The notes beneath the pieces are model-generated. The model was given only the letters and a program-made list of their open reading frames with translations, was not told the DNA's origin and searched no databases. A stretch of 63,166 bases of DNA, from assembly GCA_022822135.1 (NCBI GenBank), contig JAJECH010000003.1:1-63166 (forward strand), given 5' to 3'. Below are positions 62,979-63,166 of the stretch, piece after piece. The translations under genes and the position numbers were made by a program. This stretch comes from Pseudomonadales bacterium (GTDB lineage Bacteria > Pseudomonadota > Gammaproteobacteria > Pseudomonadales > Azotimanducaceae). The number at the start of each line of letters is the position of its first letter. Within the stretch, counting starts at the first letter, position 1.

Positions 62979-63166
62979 TTGATCCATAGGATCACGCGCT
63001 TTATATATGCGACCCTATTCTCTCTGTCTTCGCAATCCGACTCTCCTGCACCGCGACCATTCTTAAAGTGGGCGGGGGGAAAGCAACAGCTGCTACAACA
63101 ACTGTATAGTCGTATGCCACGACTAAACTCGATCCGAAGATATCACGAAATATTCGGGGGGGGGGG
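62979..63166 (+). CDS. dam: DNA adenine methylase (Dam / D12 class), 5' part only
   Basis: From 63057 the frame reads PFLKWAGGKQQLLQQL, the N-terminal SAM-binding motif (F-x-G-G-K) of Dam-type N6-adenine methylases. It then continues to RRYHEIFGGG, the start of the next family motif, where the window ends. The true start is unclear: no ATG is in frame, and a TTG at 62979 or a nearby CTG is possible. An ATG at 63007 is in another frame and stops at 63065, so a frameshift near the contig end is possible. The rest of the gene is missing. Confidence 0.8.
   Translation, partial: MIHRITRFIYATLFSLSSQSDSPAPRPFLKWAGGKQQLLQQLYSRMPRLNSIRRYHEIFGGG
63156..63166. other. Run of 11 G at the window end
   Basis: The last 11 bases are all G. 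This falls where a Dam gene would read FGGGG, so two or three codons could be genuine, but a homopolymer at the exact end of a contig is more likely a sequencing or assembly artefact. Confidence 0.7.

Overview
The window reads as part of a gammaproteobacterial chromosome, probably from an uncultured marine lineage and probably a metagenome contig. Supporting signs are a lipid A type acyltransferase, UvrA, a complete SUF Fe-S cluster operon, a tyrosine/homogentisate catabolism pair, several fatty acyl-CoA enzymes, lipoproteins with Gram-negative lipoboxes, and an ExbB/TolQ-type channel. Coding density is high. GTG and TTG starts are common, and many neighbouring genes are coupled by ATGA, GTGA or TTGA overlaps. 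The left edge lies in what looks like an insertion-sequence end. The right edge breaks inside a DNA adenine methylase gene at a run of 11 G, which looks like an assembly artefact.

Layout. 1-6 kb: a truncated alpha/beta hydrolase, an LpxL-like acyltransferase, and an acyl-CoA synthetase / hydratase / acyl-CoA dehydrogenase cluster. 6-7.6 kb: a small accessory module (DUF5678-like protein plus retropepsin-like protease) flanked by a direct duplication of the 5' end of the dehydrogenase gene. 7.6-13 kb: two metallo-beta-lactamase-fold hydrolases, a GPP34 protein, and hmgA-hppD. 13-22 kb: an AlkA-type glycosylase, a large DUF5916-type outer-membrane protein, a quinone reductase, tRNA-Arg(CCT), a histone-deacetylase-like amidohydrolase, a GH3 glucosidase and an orphan MazF/PemK toxin. 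22-30 kb: a GPH sugar symporter, an M19 dipeptidase coupled to TIGR04282/TIGR04283 transferases, a PhyH oxygenase and an alpha/beta hydrolase. 30-36 kb: sufB-C-D-S-A-T-E. 36-45 kb: an SPFH protein, PhyH, an AAA/DUF4143 ATPase, a DUF2089/SHOCT/DUF2807 envelope-stress-like operon (first gene frameshifted), uvrA and a nucleotidyltransferase. 59-63 kb: tusA, a gamma-glutamylcyclotransferase, an LhgO-like oxidase, an aldo/keto reductase, a zeta-toxin-like kinase and the dam fragment.

The most unusual region is 45.7-59.1 kb on the minus strand. Twelve tightly packed genes appear to encode one envelope machine. They are a TPR protein with a TonB-like C-terminus, a Pro/Ser-rich lipoprotein, a large lipoprotein, a TPR membrane protein, a PEGA repeat/FGE-like membrane protein, a small acidic secreted protein, a MotA/TolQ/ExbB channel, an actin-like ATPase fused to an FHA-like domain, two ExbD/TolR-like proteins in which the single TM (FIDV/FLDV) carries a coiled coil and a von Willebrand A domain, and two more lipoproteins. 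I infer a proton-motive-force-driven apparatus whose ExbD-like rods carry metal-dependent adhesion domains. I do not recognise it as a characterised system.
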